Below are positions 1-10,808 of a stretch of DNA of 64,000 nt, piece after piece; position 1 is the stretch's first letter; the number at the start of each line of letters is the position of its first letter. The stretch spans positions 62,001-126,000 of the forward strand of contig SMOI01000045.1 of assembly GCA_008000375.1 (NCBI GenBank), read 5' to 3'. The DNA comes from Poteriospumella lacustris. Taxonomy: Eukaryota > Sar > Chrysophyceae > Chromulinales > Dinobryaceae. The position numbers and the translations under genes are program-made. The notes under the pieces were generated by a model that saw only the letters and a program-made list of their open reading frames with translations, was not told the DNA's origin and made no database searches.

Positions 1-213
1 ACTCTGTCTTCTTGTGTCTGTTGCCCGCTGAGCAAGTGCTTCTTGGTTTACGTTTGGTTAGTGCCATTGCCAGTCAGGGGTCAGCCAGTCAGTCATAACA
101 TCTTCCCCTCAGTCTGCTGACTGACGAAGTCACCACGATATACACGATATTCATTACTTCCACGTCTCTCTGATAGTCCTGTCGTTGCTTGTTTCGCCGT
201 CGACATCGCAACA

Positions 214-3200
214 ATGGACCGAGGTCGCGCGGGTGGCTTCGTAACCGACAATAATTTGTCGATGAAGCAGATCAAAGAAAAGCAATTCAAAGAGCATTTG
301 GATCGACTGCAAAAAATTAAGAAGCGTCGCGCGGGTTCCTCAAACACATTGGACAATAATCCGCCGGTGATTGTCAAGGCAGCTTTGACAAATCCACGCA
401 AAATTGCCCTACGAAATGAGTTCAATGTCGTCGTCGAGAAGGAAAACAAGTAAGAAACAATAAACTCTTATGCCATAAGAAGCTACCAGCACGCCCTAAC
501 AACACCGGTATTTGCATAGGTCCTTGTTGAAGCGAATCAGTATGATATTGACGGCTCCGCCGTCAATCACAACGAAGGATTATTACGAAATGAAAAAACT
601 CTGCGCTCCGGGGACGGTCGACGCCAAAGAAGCCTTCGAAAACAAGCTTCGCGAAGACAAGACGAAGAAGTTCTTCGAGAGCATCAAACATGTCAAACCC
701 GTGTATAGCGCCAGACAGTGGGAAGACGACTACAACAAACAGGTACCGTCGATTCCATTTCGATGAGCCTTTTTCTTTTCTTACCTTTGCGTCTGCACGA
801 TACAGCGGTTCAATCAAAAGTTCATGAGGCAGGTCAAGTATCGCCGGCCAAAGGACTTCGTGGACCCATTCAAACCCGATGAGCCGGCTCCCAGCGCAGA
901 GTCACCCGAAAACAACCGATCCATGCGTCAGAGCTTCAACAGTCGTGGTGGACTGAGTAGCCGTGCCTCCAACACCAGTGAATCCTTCGCCATGACGGAT
1001 CGAAGTCACGGCGAGGACGAAGGAGAGCCAGAGCAGGTTCACCCACGAGACACAGACCCGGCGGTGAAGAAGTCGAAGTCGGCTTCGCACGTGGATCGCA
1101 TCCGTGCGGTCAAATCTCAAAAGAATGCCCCAGGCCCCGTTCAGAAAGGAGGCAAGAAGCAGGTGTCGAGTTCGTCGTCGACGACGACGTTGAACTTGCC
1201 GCGTACCAAGTCGGAGTCGAACAACGACGACGACGGCCGCCGCGACGAGCCTCAGAACGGTCGCGATGCGGACGAGGACGGGGTGGGGTATGAACAAGAC
1301 TTTGAAGATAACGGCGGCCGTGGAGGAGGAGCCGCCGCAGTTACAGTCGCGGTGGTGGAGGTGGATCCCTACGGCACCGACGACTTCGAAGAGACCGACG
1401 CCAGTGCCGCATTGGCCGCCGCCGCAGCTGCTGGCCCGCGACAACAATCATCGCGCGGTCAGCGCCGGCCGCACTCCGAACGAAGGAAGAGCGAAGAATA
1501 CGAGTACGACGACGGCTTCGAACCGGTCACGGAGGAGGAGCAGCGGGCCATCGCCGTCGTTGTCTTCGCGGGTGACGATGAGTACAGCCACGACGGCTTC
1601 TTCGGCGAAGAGACACCGGCAGCTGCCAGTGCACGGCGTGCTGAAGCGGAAGCGGTCGCCACCGAAGATGAGGCACCGACCGACTACGAAGCGGACGGAG
1701 ACTTCGTTGAGGCTCCCACCGACGGTGAGACACGACCCGCCGCTGGTGCGGCCAGCGAAGTGGACACCGACATCGACCAGCCAGCCGCCAGCAACGCGGC
1801 AACGCGGCCATCTCGAGAGCGCACGAATGACACGTATCGCCACAAGAAGAAAGCTGCCTCGAAGAAGACGCCATTCAGCGACGCCCCACGACCGCGGCCC
1901 GCTGAAGAGGCTGCCACTCCGGTGCCCGCAGCCGCGCCGTCGTCCAGCGAGGGCCACAGCAGCGGCGGTCACCGACACTCGCCTCCCAAGCACGGCAAGC
2001 ACAGCTCGCGCAAGGCGGGCTCCTCGTCTGAATCGCGCGAGAAGCATCGCCACCCCCACCACGCGCATCATCGTGACGCGGCGCATTCGGAAGCGGCCGG
2101 CAGCAGCAGTGGCGGCAGTGCCACTACGAAAGACACGAAAGCCAAACGGCCGCCCCGCAATGACGATGACGACTACGCGGGTCTCATGGTCGAAGAGCGC
2201 AAGAGCTCGATCGTGACGATCGCGCGACCGATCAAACTGATGCGCGAGGTGATGGCGGCGCACCACCCGATGGCCCTGGCCGCGTCACCCACTGCCGCCC
2301 ATGCGAACAACCACGCCCCCAGTGCCACCACCACTGGCAATGGATCGCTGACGCACAAGGCACGCGACGGCTTCGACCTGCAGGTGTCGTACATGGACGC
2401 GTCGATCGAGTGCTGCCTCATCAACCAGGAGACGCTGCTCATCACCGTGCAGGGCGTCAACACCGAGGTGCCCTTCCAAGCCGACGCGGTCATCTCCGAA
2501 CAAGATCTGACGACCATTTGCGACCTGCCTGCGGCGGAGGAAGACGAAGCGGTCGAAACGGTTCGCGCAGACAACGTCGACGCGGCACTCGCGAAGCCCG
2601 CGCGAATGATCCTCCGCGACCTCGACGCGGTGACCAGCATCGCGACGGAGATCGTGGAGAACATCGAGTTGCGCATGGATTACGGCAGCGAGCCGCGCAT
2701 CATCTTGAATCTGATCCACGAAATCGACCCGGAGGAAGGCGTGCAGGCCTCGTCGATGGTGATGCACCCCGCGGCGGGCAAAGGCGGCGCGGCGGGTGCT
2801 TCGTCGATGGCCGGCGGCGCCTCTGCGGCCGGTGGCTTTGGCTTCGCCGGTGGCCCCAACAGTCCTGGCGCACAAATCGTGGGCGGTATGCCCCGTACGC
2901 AGTCATTCGCCGCGTCGGCGACGCCGTTCAACATCGTCGCGGACGAAGACGTCGAGGAGATTCTGCTGAGCGAGAAGGCCGACGTCCTCGTCCTCACCGG
3001 CGGCGCACGGCTACCGCTGCATTTCAACGTCCAGAACCAATCGCTGGCCATTTCCAACATCAACAAGCTCATCGAATACGCGAAGCAACAGCAGCGTGTC
3101 GAGCACGTCTACGTGTTGTACCGTGCGCACGTCGTGAACGAAGAACAGGTACGAGCCGTTTCGCTTTCTCTCTCTCATTGCTGTGCGGAAAACTAACGAT

Positions 3201-3534
3201 TACGTCGGGTGTGTGACAGCTGCGGGTCGTGGCGACGGTGACGAGTAGCTCGGTGAAGACGTTCAAGCGAGCGGCTACCGCCAGCAGCAGTGGCAGCAGC
3301 GCCAGCGGCAGTGGCAGTGGCACCACCGGGGGTGCCAACAGCCGCGACACACAGAAGCCTCAGCTGGCGGTGTCGCCGCCGCAAACGTTACGATTCACGA
3401 TGCCGTTGCCATCGGTGGTGCAGTTGGATCCAGAACTCTTCGCAGACTTTGCCGCGAACGTCGTCCAGAGCCTGAAGATCGAACACGACACGCGGACCGG
3501 CGTCAACACGTTGCTCATGCACTCGCCCGCGTGA
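214..3534 (+). CDS. Acidic, low-complexity protein, possibly CFAP97/hemingway-like
   Basis: Four exons fit GT-AG borders and frame: 214-449, 520-742, 806-3148, 3220-3534, giving 1038 residues. The first 90 residues are basic and helical, with the run NEFNVVVEKENKSLLKRI crossing the first intron. This resembles the ENxxLLKRL signature of the KIAA1430/CFAP97 axonemal family, so a flagellar role is a tentative inference. Residues of about 180-600 are low complexity (Glu/Asp, Ala, Ser, His-rich, SSSG runs). A second ordered part near residues 640-880 has alternating hydrophobic strands and ends in IEYAKQQQRVEHVYVLYR. No enzyme motif is visible. GC content is high across the long third exon. It could instead be an unrelated lineage-specific cytoskeletal protein. 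The gene model is strong and the identity is weak. Confidence 0.7.
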
Positions 3535-3684
3535 GCTGAGACGTCTGCCGTCTGCTGCTGATCTGTTTATTTCCCCCTTCCCGCCCCCACTCCCCCGCCC
3601 CTCCTTCTCCCTGATGTAGCCGGTAGAGTTAGCGGTGTAGTGTGTGTCCCTGCCCCGGAGCAGGGTTGTGTATAGAGCTGGTGG

Positions 3685-4036
3685 GCGACGTGTCGCGAGC
3701 GTCGCCTGAAACTGTAACGCGCCGAAGTATACCACGTGGTAAACACCTGAACGGGTCGGTGTCGAATGGATCGAGGGGCGGACGGATGGCCAAACGAGTG
3801 TCTGCGTGACGGAGAGAGACAGTGTCTGTGTGTGTGAGAGAGCCAGAGAGAGGGAGGGAGTGTGCCACGCGACACACAAGACACGCACACCAGAGAGAAG
3901 AAAGCTCGGTCTCCGTGTCCACTCACGCACTCGTTTGGTCGTCCGTCCGCCCGACCCACTCGTCACCGACCCGTTCGGAGGGTTCCGTGGTATACTTCAG
4001 CGCGTTACAGTTTCAGGCGGCGCTTGCGACACAGTG
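3685..4036. repeat. Imperfect inverted repeat, about 130-bp arms
   Basis: The left arm, read in reverse complement, matches the right arm over about 130 bp with scattered mismatches and small indels. Shared blocks include CGCGTTACAGTTTCAGGC, GTGGTATACTTC, CACCGACCCGTTC and GCACTCGTTTGG. The loop is about 90 bp and rich in GAGAGA. This is seen directly. The structure could be a MITE-like remnant or a 3' end hairpin. Confidence 0.75.
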
Positions 4037-4231
4037 GGAGGTCGTAGGAACGCGACACAGTGTGTCACGGACGGTGCTACCCTCTCCCCTCTCCCACCGT
4101 TCCGCCCATGACAACGGGCCTCCACCGTCTGGCGGGGCCGCGTGTGTCGGTTGCTTCATCTGGTGGGGGGAGGGTGTACACAGCATGGCACCGTCTGTTC
4201 GACACTCGTAGTCCGGCCTGCTTGAAGAACT

Positions 4232-4323
4232 TCTACGCGACACGGTGCGAGACACGCTACGAGACACGCTACGAGACATGCTACGAGAAACGCTACGAGA
4301 CACGGTACCAGACACACTACACA
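4232..4323. repeat. Degenerate 12-bp tandem repeat
   Basis: About seven copies of a 12-bp unit close to CGAGACACGCTA, with single-base variants in most copies. It lies just downstream of the thiouridylase stop codon on the opposite strand. Confidence 0.8.
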
Positions 4324-4411
4324 TGTCTGTACGGGAGGAGGAGTGAGGAGTGATAATTCGTTTGTAAACAGAAGAAACAACCGATGTAGGAGGCGGGGTG
4401 GGGTCTACGTG

Positions 4412-6391
4412 TTAGATTTCGATGCTTCGTGGCAGAGCGGCACCGTGGACCTTCGGCGATGTCGCCTTCGGCCGCGACGTCGACCTCGGTACCGACGCCG
4501 TACGGGTGGCCTTCATGCGAGAGTGGTAGCTGTGGATGTCGTCGACGGTCGACGCGATCATGCCGGCGCCCAGACAGTAGTCGCCGAGGTAGAACGTCGC
4601 GAATTGACCCGGGGCGATGCCCCGGTCGAGTTCGACGAGCTCGACGCGGACGTCGCTGGGGCAGCCATTGGGGGACGCGAGGGTGACCCGGCCGGCGGCC
4701 ACCTGCGGGCTATGTCGCAGCCGCACGTCCAGCGTGACACCCTCCGCCAGGCCGACGGGGGGTGCCACCTGCCAACGCACCTCGGGCACGTGGAACAGTC
4801 GCCGCGGCGTGTCGACGAAGCGCATGTCGTTCGTCACGTACAGGACGTTCTGCTCCATGTCCTTCGAGACGACGAACCAGGGTCCCGCGTGGTGGTTGTC
4901 ATTGTTCAACAGCGGACCGAGACCCTTCCGTTGGTGGACCGTGTGGAACCACAGCCCCTCGTGGCGCCCCACCAGGTCGCCGGTCACGTAGTGGCGAATG
5001 TCCCCGGGACTCTTGCCCATGTAGTGGCCCAGGAAGTCGTTGAACGACAGTTTGCCCAAGAAACAAATGCCCTGGGAGTCCTTCCGCAGCATCGTTGGGA
5101 GGCTGTTTTCACGTGCCAAGGCCCGTACGGTTTCTTTCTCGAAGGCGCCGATGGGGAAACGACAGCGCTGCAGCTGGTCCTGCCGCAGGTTGCTGAGGAA
5201 ATAGGACTGGTCCTTGACGGGGTCCGGCGACCTGCGCATGATCACGTACTGGTCGAGGTCGTCGGCCGACAGCTGCGAGTGATCCAGGCGGCCAAAGATG
5301 GACGATTGCGCATACGACTCGAGTCGCGCGTAGTGCCCCGTGGCGATGAGCGAGTGGCGCTGGTGCACGTACTCGTAGAACATGCCGAACTTGATGCGGG
5401 AGTTGCACATGATGTCCGGGTTGGGCGTACGGCCCTGCCGCACCTCGTGGAGCGTGTACTGCACGACGTGCTGCCAGTATTCCTTCTGCAGCGACAGCGT
5501 CTCGAGGGGCACGCCCAGCTGCGCACACACCTGCTGCGCATAGGACAGGTCCTCCTCCCAGGGGCACTCGTTGAGGTGCGCCACTTCGTCCTCCAGCCAA
5601 ATCTTGAGGTAATAGGCACGCACGGGGACGCCCTGGTCCTTCAAGAGCTTCAGTGCCAACGACGAGTCGACGCCACCGGACAGCAGCACGGCGACTTCGT
5701 CGTGACGGGGACCCGTGGCCGCCGTGGACGTCGCAGGCGCTGCCCTTACTGCGGTGGGCTCGTTGATAAATACTGATGAGGAGGGTGGTGCTGGTTGTTC
5801 TGGTTCTGTCGTTGCTGACGCGGGGCGGTCAAGTTGTTGAGGCGGGCGCTGCGGCTGCAGCATCTGCTGCACGGTGCGCAGCATGTTCTGGAAGCCGTTC
5901 AGCCGGCCAGGCGGCAGCAGATCGGACACGCCCAGGTCGCGACAGAACTGCTGGGGGTCCAGCTTCAGCACCGACGCGATCTCTTTGCCTTGGAGCTCCA
6001 TCGACAGATACGCCAGCATGCCCAGGGCCACTCGTGAGTCGGCCGTGCCGGTCACGTCGCTGATGACGCTCTGGGCAGTGGAGATGCGCATCTTCACCGC
6101 TGCCATGCATCCTGGGACAGTTGTGTAGCCGTCCTTTTCGCTGAGAGTGTTGATGTTCAAGTGCCGCTCGGTCTTGGTGGCCAGCCACCGGTCGCCGAGC
6201 TCGATCAGATTCACCAGCGACTGTTTCACGTCATTTGCCACCATAGGACTCTCTCTGGACAGCACAGTCTTTGCTGAATAATGACGCCCTATTGTTGAAA
6301 TGGCCACTTGGGATACAGTGGGTATCCGTAGAGACATTCGTTTGCTAAACCTCGCCAGCATGATGACCACCACGAACGAGATAAACAGCAT
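4412..6391 (-). CDS. TRMU: SufE-MnmA fusion: tRNA 2-thiouridylase (MTU1-like) with N-terminal SufE domain
   Basis: Single exon, 659 residues. The C-terminal half is a MnmA/MTU1 tRNA-specific 2-thiouridylase, which thiolates wobble U34. It has the PP-loop LLSGGVDSS (about 236-244), GHYAR (352-356), NPDIMCN (Cys329), DQSYFLSNL, and KDSQGICFLG (Cys443). Cys329 and Cys443 match the two catalytic cysteines of the family. Residues of about 57-178 match SufE, the sulfur acceptor of cysteine desulfurases: LIELG, VPGC with Cys95 at the acceptor position, a GTADSRVALGMLAYLS helix, and LLPPGRLNGFQNML. A Pro/Ala/Ser linker (about 180-230) joins them. The start is basic and Ser/Arg-rich after Met11, like a mitochondrial presequence, so Met11 may be the true start. 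The fusion would deliver persulfide directly to the thiolase. The organelle is inferred. Confidence 0.93.
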   Translation of the reverse strand: MLFISFVVVIMLARFSKRMSLRIPTVSQVAISTIGRHYSAKTVLSRESPMVANDVKQSLVNLIELGDRWLATKTERHLNINTLSEKDGYTTVPGCMAAVKMRISTAQSVISDVTGTADSRVALGMLAYLSMELQGKEIASVLKLDPQQFCRDLGVSDLLPPGRLNGFQNMLRTVQQMLQPQRPPQQLDRPASATTEPEQPAPPSSSVFINEPTAVRAAPATSTAATGPRHDEVAVLLSGGVDSSLALKLLKDQGVPVRAYYLKIWLEDEVAHLNECPWEEDLSYAQQVCAQLGVPLETLSLQKEYWQHVVQYTLHEVRQGRTPNPDIMCNSRIKFGMFYEYVHQRHSLIATGHYARLESYAQSSIFGRLDHSQLSADDLDQYVIMRRSPDPVKDQSYFLSNLRQDQLQRCRFPIGAFEKETVRALARENSLPTMLRKDSQGICFLGKLSFNDFLGHYMGKSPGDIRHYVTGDLVGRHEGLWFHTVHQRKGLGPLLNNDNHHAGPWFVVSKDMEQNVLYVTNDMRFVDTPRRLFHVPEVRWQVAPPVGLAEGVTLDVRLRHSPQVAAGRVTLASPNGCPSDVRVELVELDRGIAPGQFATFYLGDYCLGAGMIASTVDDIHSYHSRMKATRTASVPRSTSRPKATSPKVHGAALPRSIEI

Positions 6392-6703
6392 GCGCTTGGA
6401 CCAAGAAGAAGCGAGTCAGGGGCACCTCTGTCCTCCGCCTGTTTTGCGTCGCTCTTTCGCTACAGAATTCATTATGAATGCCCCCCGAAAACAGAGGCAA
6501 AGAGTGACAGAACCGACGTCAATGCGCCGTGCACATGGCTCACAAATGGTCACCGGTCACGTGGCTGGCCGACGTCGTCGTCGTCGTCGTGGCAACAGGA
6601 GATCGTCGTCGTCGTCGCGTGCAGTGCCATCATTCCGCACTGTACATTGTACTGTACACTGCACACTGTACCGTTCACTGTACTGTACTGCATGTCTATG
6701 TAC

Positions 6704-6733
6704 AGCAGCGGCGAGCAGCGGCGAGCAGCGGCG
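6704..6733. repeat. Three copies of a 10-bp unit
   Basis: AGCAGCGGCG is repeated three times without mismatch. Confidence 0.9.
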
Positions 6734-6898
6734 AGGACCGGCGCTGTATCTGTATCGGGCAATAATTTGTGTTCAAGCTTGCCCGCAGGCAACGGCATCC
6801 GTCGGAGCAGTCCAGTGCGCGTCACGACACAGACAGCAGTGTCTGGTGCGGCGGCGGTGGCAGCGGGTGCGGCGGCAGGAAGCGCAGGCCGCCCTCGA

Positions 6899-7014
6899 CA
6901 GTGCAGGTGTGTGTGACGGTGGGTGCAGTTGAGAGTGCGGTTACAGGGGGGGGGGGGCATCTGGGACTAACAAGAGGGAAGGCCCCAGTGGTAAAGTGGG
7001 GAGGATTTGTACAC
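6899..7014 (+). repeat. Dispersed repeat, copy A
   Basis: Resembles 27085-27196 in the same orientation. Shared blocks are CAGTGCAGGTGTG, GTTGAGTGCGG-like, ACTAACAAG followed by GGGAA-GCCCC, AGYGGTAA and GTGGRGG, then TGTACA. Copy A lacks the right hairpin arm that copy B has. Confidence 0.6.
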
Positions 7015-7181
7015 GTCGTCCCCTCGTACACGTCACAGAAACGACCCAGAGTCCGCAGACGCTGGGCCTCGACACGATCGCCGGACGCCGCCGTTGCTCC
7101 GTCGCCGACGCACCGGACGTCGTCGGCTCTCCGCACGCTCTCGCTGCGAGATGCGTCCGAGACGCCGACCGCTGCCGCCGC

Positions 7182-10022
7182 CTACGACGACACCTCCTTC
7201 AGCAGCCGCTGCAGCGTCGGTGCGCTCGAGAAGACCGCCGGCGTGGACTTGGAGAACTGCGCCAGCGCCTGGTGCACAGCCTTGTCGAAGGGCTTGCCCG
7301 CGCGGTACATGTCGCGCAGCGCCGCCTCGAAGATGAACTGGCAGGCGCTGGCGTCCTCCGTCGACAGCCCCGACTCGCCGCCGTACAGCAGCCGGAACAG
7401 CCCCACGAACCGCGCGTCCTGCAGCACCGTCTCGCGCAGCTCCGAGTGCAGCATGAACGCCGACAGCAGCCCCAGCGCCGCCACGATCGTCTGCGGGTCG
7501 CACACGCCCACGAAGACGAAGTCCTTCACGCGCTGGAACACCTCCACCCACGCCTCCGTCAGCCGCGGCTCGCCGCCCGCGCCCGACTCCGCGCGACTGC
7601 GCACGGCCGCGTACAGCACCTGCAGCTGCAGCGCGCTCAGCCGGTCGAGCCCCTCGCGCCGCGACAGTGTCTCGATCATGCGCGCGGCCGACAGCACGTG
7701 CCAGTGGCGCGCCGCGGGCTTCAGCTCGTACGGCACGCCCGTGCAGCTCGGCAGCGAAATGCGGCGACTGGCGCCAGCGCCGCTGCTGCTGCCGCCGCCG
7801 CTGCCGTCCGCCGCGTCATCGTCGTCGGTGGCCTTCTGCAGCCCCAGCGTGAACCGCAGGTCCTCCGGCGACAGATGCTCCAGCGCCGCCAGGAACAGCT
7901 GGTCCACGTCCTCCTGGTACCCCAGCGCGCCCGACAGCTGCTGCGCCGTCCACAGCCACTGCGCCGCGTTGTCGTCCTCGATGCTGCCCATCAGACTCGC
8001 CAGCACGCGCTTCGCACACCGCACGCCCGCCGCCGCCTCCTCCGACTCCTGGTTGCTCGACGGCGCCGCCGCCGACGCGCGGCGTCCGTCGCTGTGGCCG
8101 CCGCTGTCGTCGTCCTGCGACCGCGCGCGCTTCGCCTGCAGCGTGAGGAACTGCGCCGCCAACGCCACCAGCTGCGCGCGCTCCTCCCACCAGCAGTGCG
8201 CGCCGTCGATCGCCTGCTCCAGGTGCCGCAGGTTCTTCGCCACCACCGACTCGCCCTCCGGCAGCAGCGCGCGCAGCATCGCGATCGACCCCGCGCGGAT
8301 CTTCGGCGACGGCTGGCTCAGCCCGATCGTCGTGTAGTACGCGTACAGGTCCAGCAGCAACTCGCTGAGCGACTCCTCCTGCAGCGCGAGGATGTTCAGA
8401 CACGCGATGAAGTCGGGCAGCTGCGGGATGATGCCCTGCAGCCGCTTGATGCACTGCACGTGCGACTCGGGGTCGGACGGCGCGAACGCGTGCAGCAGCT
8501 GCAGAATGCCCAGGCGCTTCTGCGCGTGCCGCGTCGTCGTGGCCGCGAGTTTGAACATCGAAAAGTCCATGAACAGCGCCAGCGACGAGAACGGGTCCCG
8601 CGCCGTGATCGCGCGGCCGATCGTTTTGAACGCCGCTACGCCCGTCCGATACGACTGCGACTCGAACGGCGCGCGCACGATCACCGTGCAGAAGAGGTCG
8701 GACACCTTCCAGAACTGCTTCGGCGTCACCGCACACGCGTCCGCCAGCATCGGCGCCGCGTTCTCGATCTCCCGCAGCGTGTCCGCCACCACCTCGTCCA
8801 CGTCGCGTGCGCCGTTTGCCAGCACCTCCACCGCCGTCAGGAAGTTCGTGAAGGGATCCGTGCGGCTCGACCACGTCGACAGCGTGTTGCCGTTCATGAT
8901 GCGCGAGATGCAGGCGTTCAGCAGCGACAACGTGTTCTCCGGCAGCAGACTCGGCGTCGACTGCGAGTGCAGCGCGGCGCTCGGCGGCAGTGTGTTCGAC
9001 ACGGGCGCCAGGCGGCCCTGACTGCCCACGCTGCCCATGCGGTCCGACGCCACCGACACGTCGCCGCGATCCGTCGACAGCGACCGCGGCACGGCGATGA
9101 CCTTGTCGCTGCCCGACGGCGACACGGGCCGCGGCGACAACGACCCGTCCTTGCCCGGCGAGTTGCTCGGCGACGCGTGGCGGTGGTGGTTCGTCGCGCC
9201 CACGTCGCGGCGCGGCGGCTGGTTGCGGTCGAGCTGTCGCACCTGGATCTCCTTCGCCGTCACCACCGGAATGTCCTCTTTGCTCGACGCGATCGACCGC
9301 TTCGCCGACACCGACGACTGGCTGCGGTTCGCCACGCTGTTGCCGCCCGCCACACTATATCGCTCGGGGTCCACGAACCGCTCCTCTTGTAGGTCGCGCT
9401 CGTGCTCGTTCAGCACCGACGCGAGGATCTTCGACGACTTCTGCATGTTGTAGCCCTCCTCCAGCGCGTTGTGCTGCATGGCCTTGCGCACCTTCGCCAC
9501 GCTGTTGTCTCGCAAGTAACCAGGCTCTTTCGTCAGCGTCGGCGGCTTCGTCGCCAGCGACAGCTTGCGCTGCGTTAGCGTCTCGTACGCGCGGATCAGA
9601 AACGTCACGGCCGCGCCCTCCTCCAAACTGGCGATCCAGTGCGCCTCTTGCTCCGACACAATCTCCGACAGTCCGATCTTGCGGAACACCTTGATCAGCT
9701 GTGCCCAGTTGTCTTTCTTGGCCTTCGTAGACTGTCCGTTGTCGAACGAGTGCATCTGCACGTCCTTCGCGTAGTAGCGCGAGAAAATCTCCGCCACCAA
9801 AAACCCTGCGCGGCGATCAACAAGCACACGGTCAGTCTCTCTGCTGCACCCATACGCCGTAACCATTGCACTTCAGGACTTACCATTGGAGAAATCTCGT
9901 CGTACGTTCTTCACGCTGTATGCTAAGTCCAAACTCTGAACCCAACGCAGCACTTCACGAGGCGGGTTCACCACCGGTAAGCCACCGTTGGCCGTCGCAG
10001 CCGCAGTGACAGCTGCCGACAT
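7182..10022 (-). CDS. CH_2-domain flagellar protein (SPATA4/SPEF group) with long helical C-terminal region
   Basis: Two exons (9884-10022 and 7182-9805) give 920 residues. The splice restores an unbroken motif, [19 protein letters not shown], at residues 40-58. That motif and the following [15 protein letters not shown] are typical of the calponin-homology-like CH_2 (DUF1042) domain of sperm and flagellar proteins such as SPATA4 and SPEF1. The domain covers about residues 20-125. A Ser/Pro-rich linker (about 210-330) follows, then a long helical, ARM/HEAT-like region to the end. The role is inferred to be axonemal or microtubule-associated. The codon use is very GC-rich, which produces long spurious antisense reading frames. 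No membrane segment is seen. The ATG at 10020-10022 is the first in frame. Confidence 0.85.
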
Positions 10023-10399
10023 TTGTTCAATGAATTCAGAATTCGCTTAGGTTCTGTCCTGGTAGCTCACAATCGACCGTATTTCAGCATCGAGACGATG
10101 CAACGATCACTGCGCCGCGGCGGTTTCAGTGCTGTCGCGGCGGTAAATATGAGAGAGCTCTCTCTGTCGGTGGCGGTCGTGTCTGTCACAGACTCAGAGC
10201 CGTTACATAAATTGCACCGCAACGCCTCGGTCGATGCAAACAGCGGAGGTCAGAGTGTCAGCGTTGCTTTGGACTTTGGACTACGAATTTGGAATGACTG
10301 TGTAGCGAGTGCACTCTGCATTGGTTGATTCGTTTGGTTGGTCAAGTTGTTGTGGGTGCAAACGGTGGTAAGACACACTCAGTATAACATACATAGACC
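10023..10399. promoter_or_regulatory. Divergent promoter region, CH_2 gene and FKBP gene
   Basis: A spacer of 377 bp between divergently transcribed genes. It must hold both promoters. No specific element was identified with confidence. Confidence 0.5.
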
Positions 10400-10808
10400 A
10401 TGTCGTATCGTGACGTCAACGTGGCGATTTTCGCCGCCGGTGATGGAATCAATTATCCCACAAAGGGCAACGTCGTGACAGTGCATTACACCGGATCTCT
10501 TCCGGATGGGACCATTTTTGACTCATCGCGAGACCGTGGGAAGCCCTTCAAGTTCAAGGTCGGAGCCGACCAAGTTATCCCAGGTATGCGCACTGCAGAC
10601 TGTTCGCCTTCTAATGACAGAACACCAATGACCGTCTTCTTTTCGCGTTGTCACAGGTCTCGATTTAGGTATAGTACAGTTGTCCAAGCACGAGCGTGCG
10701 AAGATGACGATTCCCGCTCATTTAGCCTACGGCGACAAGGGCTTCCCCGGGCTGATTCCTCCACGAACCGACCTTGTTTTCGACATCGAGCTGCTCAATT
10801 TCACATGA
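10400..10808 (+). CDS. FKBP-type peptidyl-prolyl isomerase
   Basis: Two exons (10400-10583 and 10657-10808) encode 111 residues, the size of FKBP12. Typical features are [18 protein letters not shown] near the start, [13 protein letters not shown] at the splice, [12 protein letters not shown] and a terminal [11 protein letters not shown] strand. It would catalyse cis-trans isomerisation at proline and acts in the cytosol, since no signal sequence is present. The pocket-floor tryptophan that normally follows VI-x-G (Trp59 in human FKBP12) is replaced by Leu ([13 protein letters not shown]). The Tyr, Phe and Asp of the pocket appear present. FK506 or rapamycin binding may therefore be weakened, which is an inference. 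Confidence 0.93.

Larger units (their letters stand above)
3535..4411. other. Convergent intergenic region with inverted repeat and 12-bp tandem repeat
   Basis: This stretch lies between two convergent genes and has no supported coding region. It carries an imperfect inverted repeat (arms about 3685-3815 and 3905-4036) and a degenerate 12-bp tandem repeat near 4232-4323. Both are listed separately. Confidence 0.6.
6392..7181. other. Intergenic, simple-sequence rich
   Basis: Between two minus-strand genes. It holds GTC-triplet runs near 6573-6590 and 6602-6617, a CTGTAC-rich patch (about 6645-6692), three perfect copies of AGCAGCGGCG (6704-6733), a run of 12 G (6946-6957), and one copy of a dispersed repeat (6899-7014). 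The promoter of the upstream thiouridylase gene must lie in its left part. I see no supported gene. Confidence 0.6.

Noticed and set aside
4343-5776. Plus-strand open frame opposite the thiouridylase
   Set aside because: Overlaps the catalytic domain in antisense and has biased composition without motifs.
6996-9392. Long plus-strand open frame (about 800 codons) opposite the CH_2 gene
   Set aside because: Extreme Arg/Ala/His composition and no motif; it is the antisense shadow of a GC-rich real exon.
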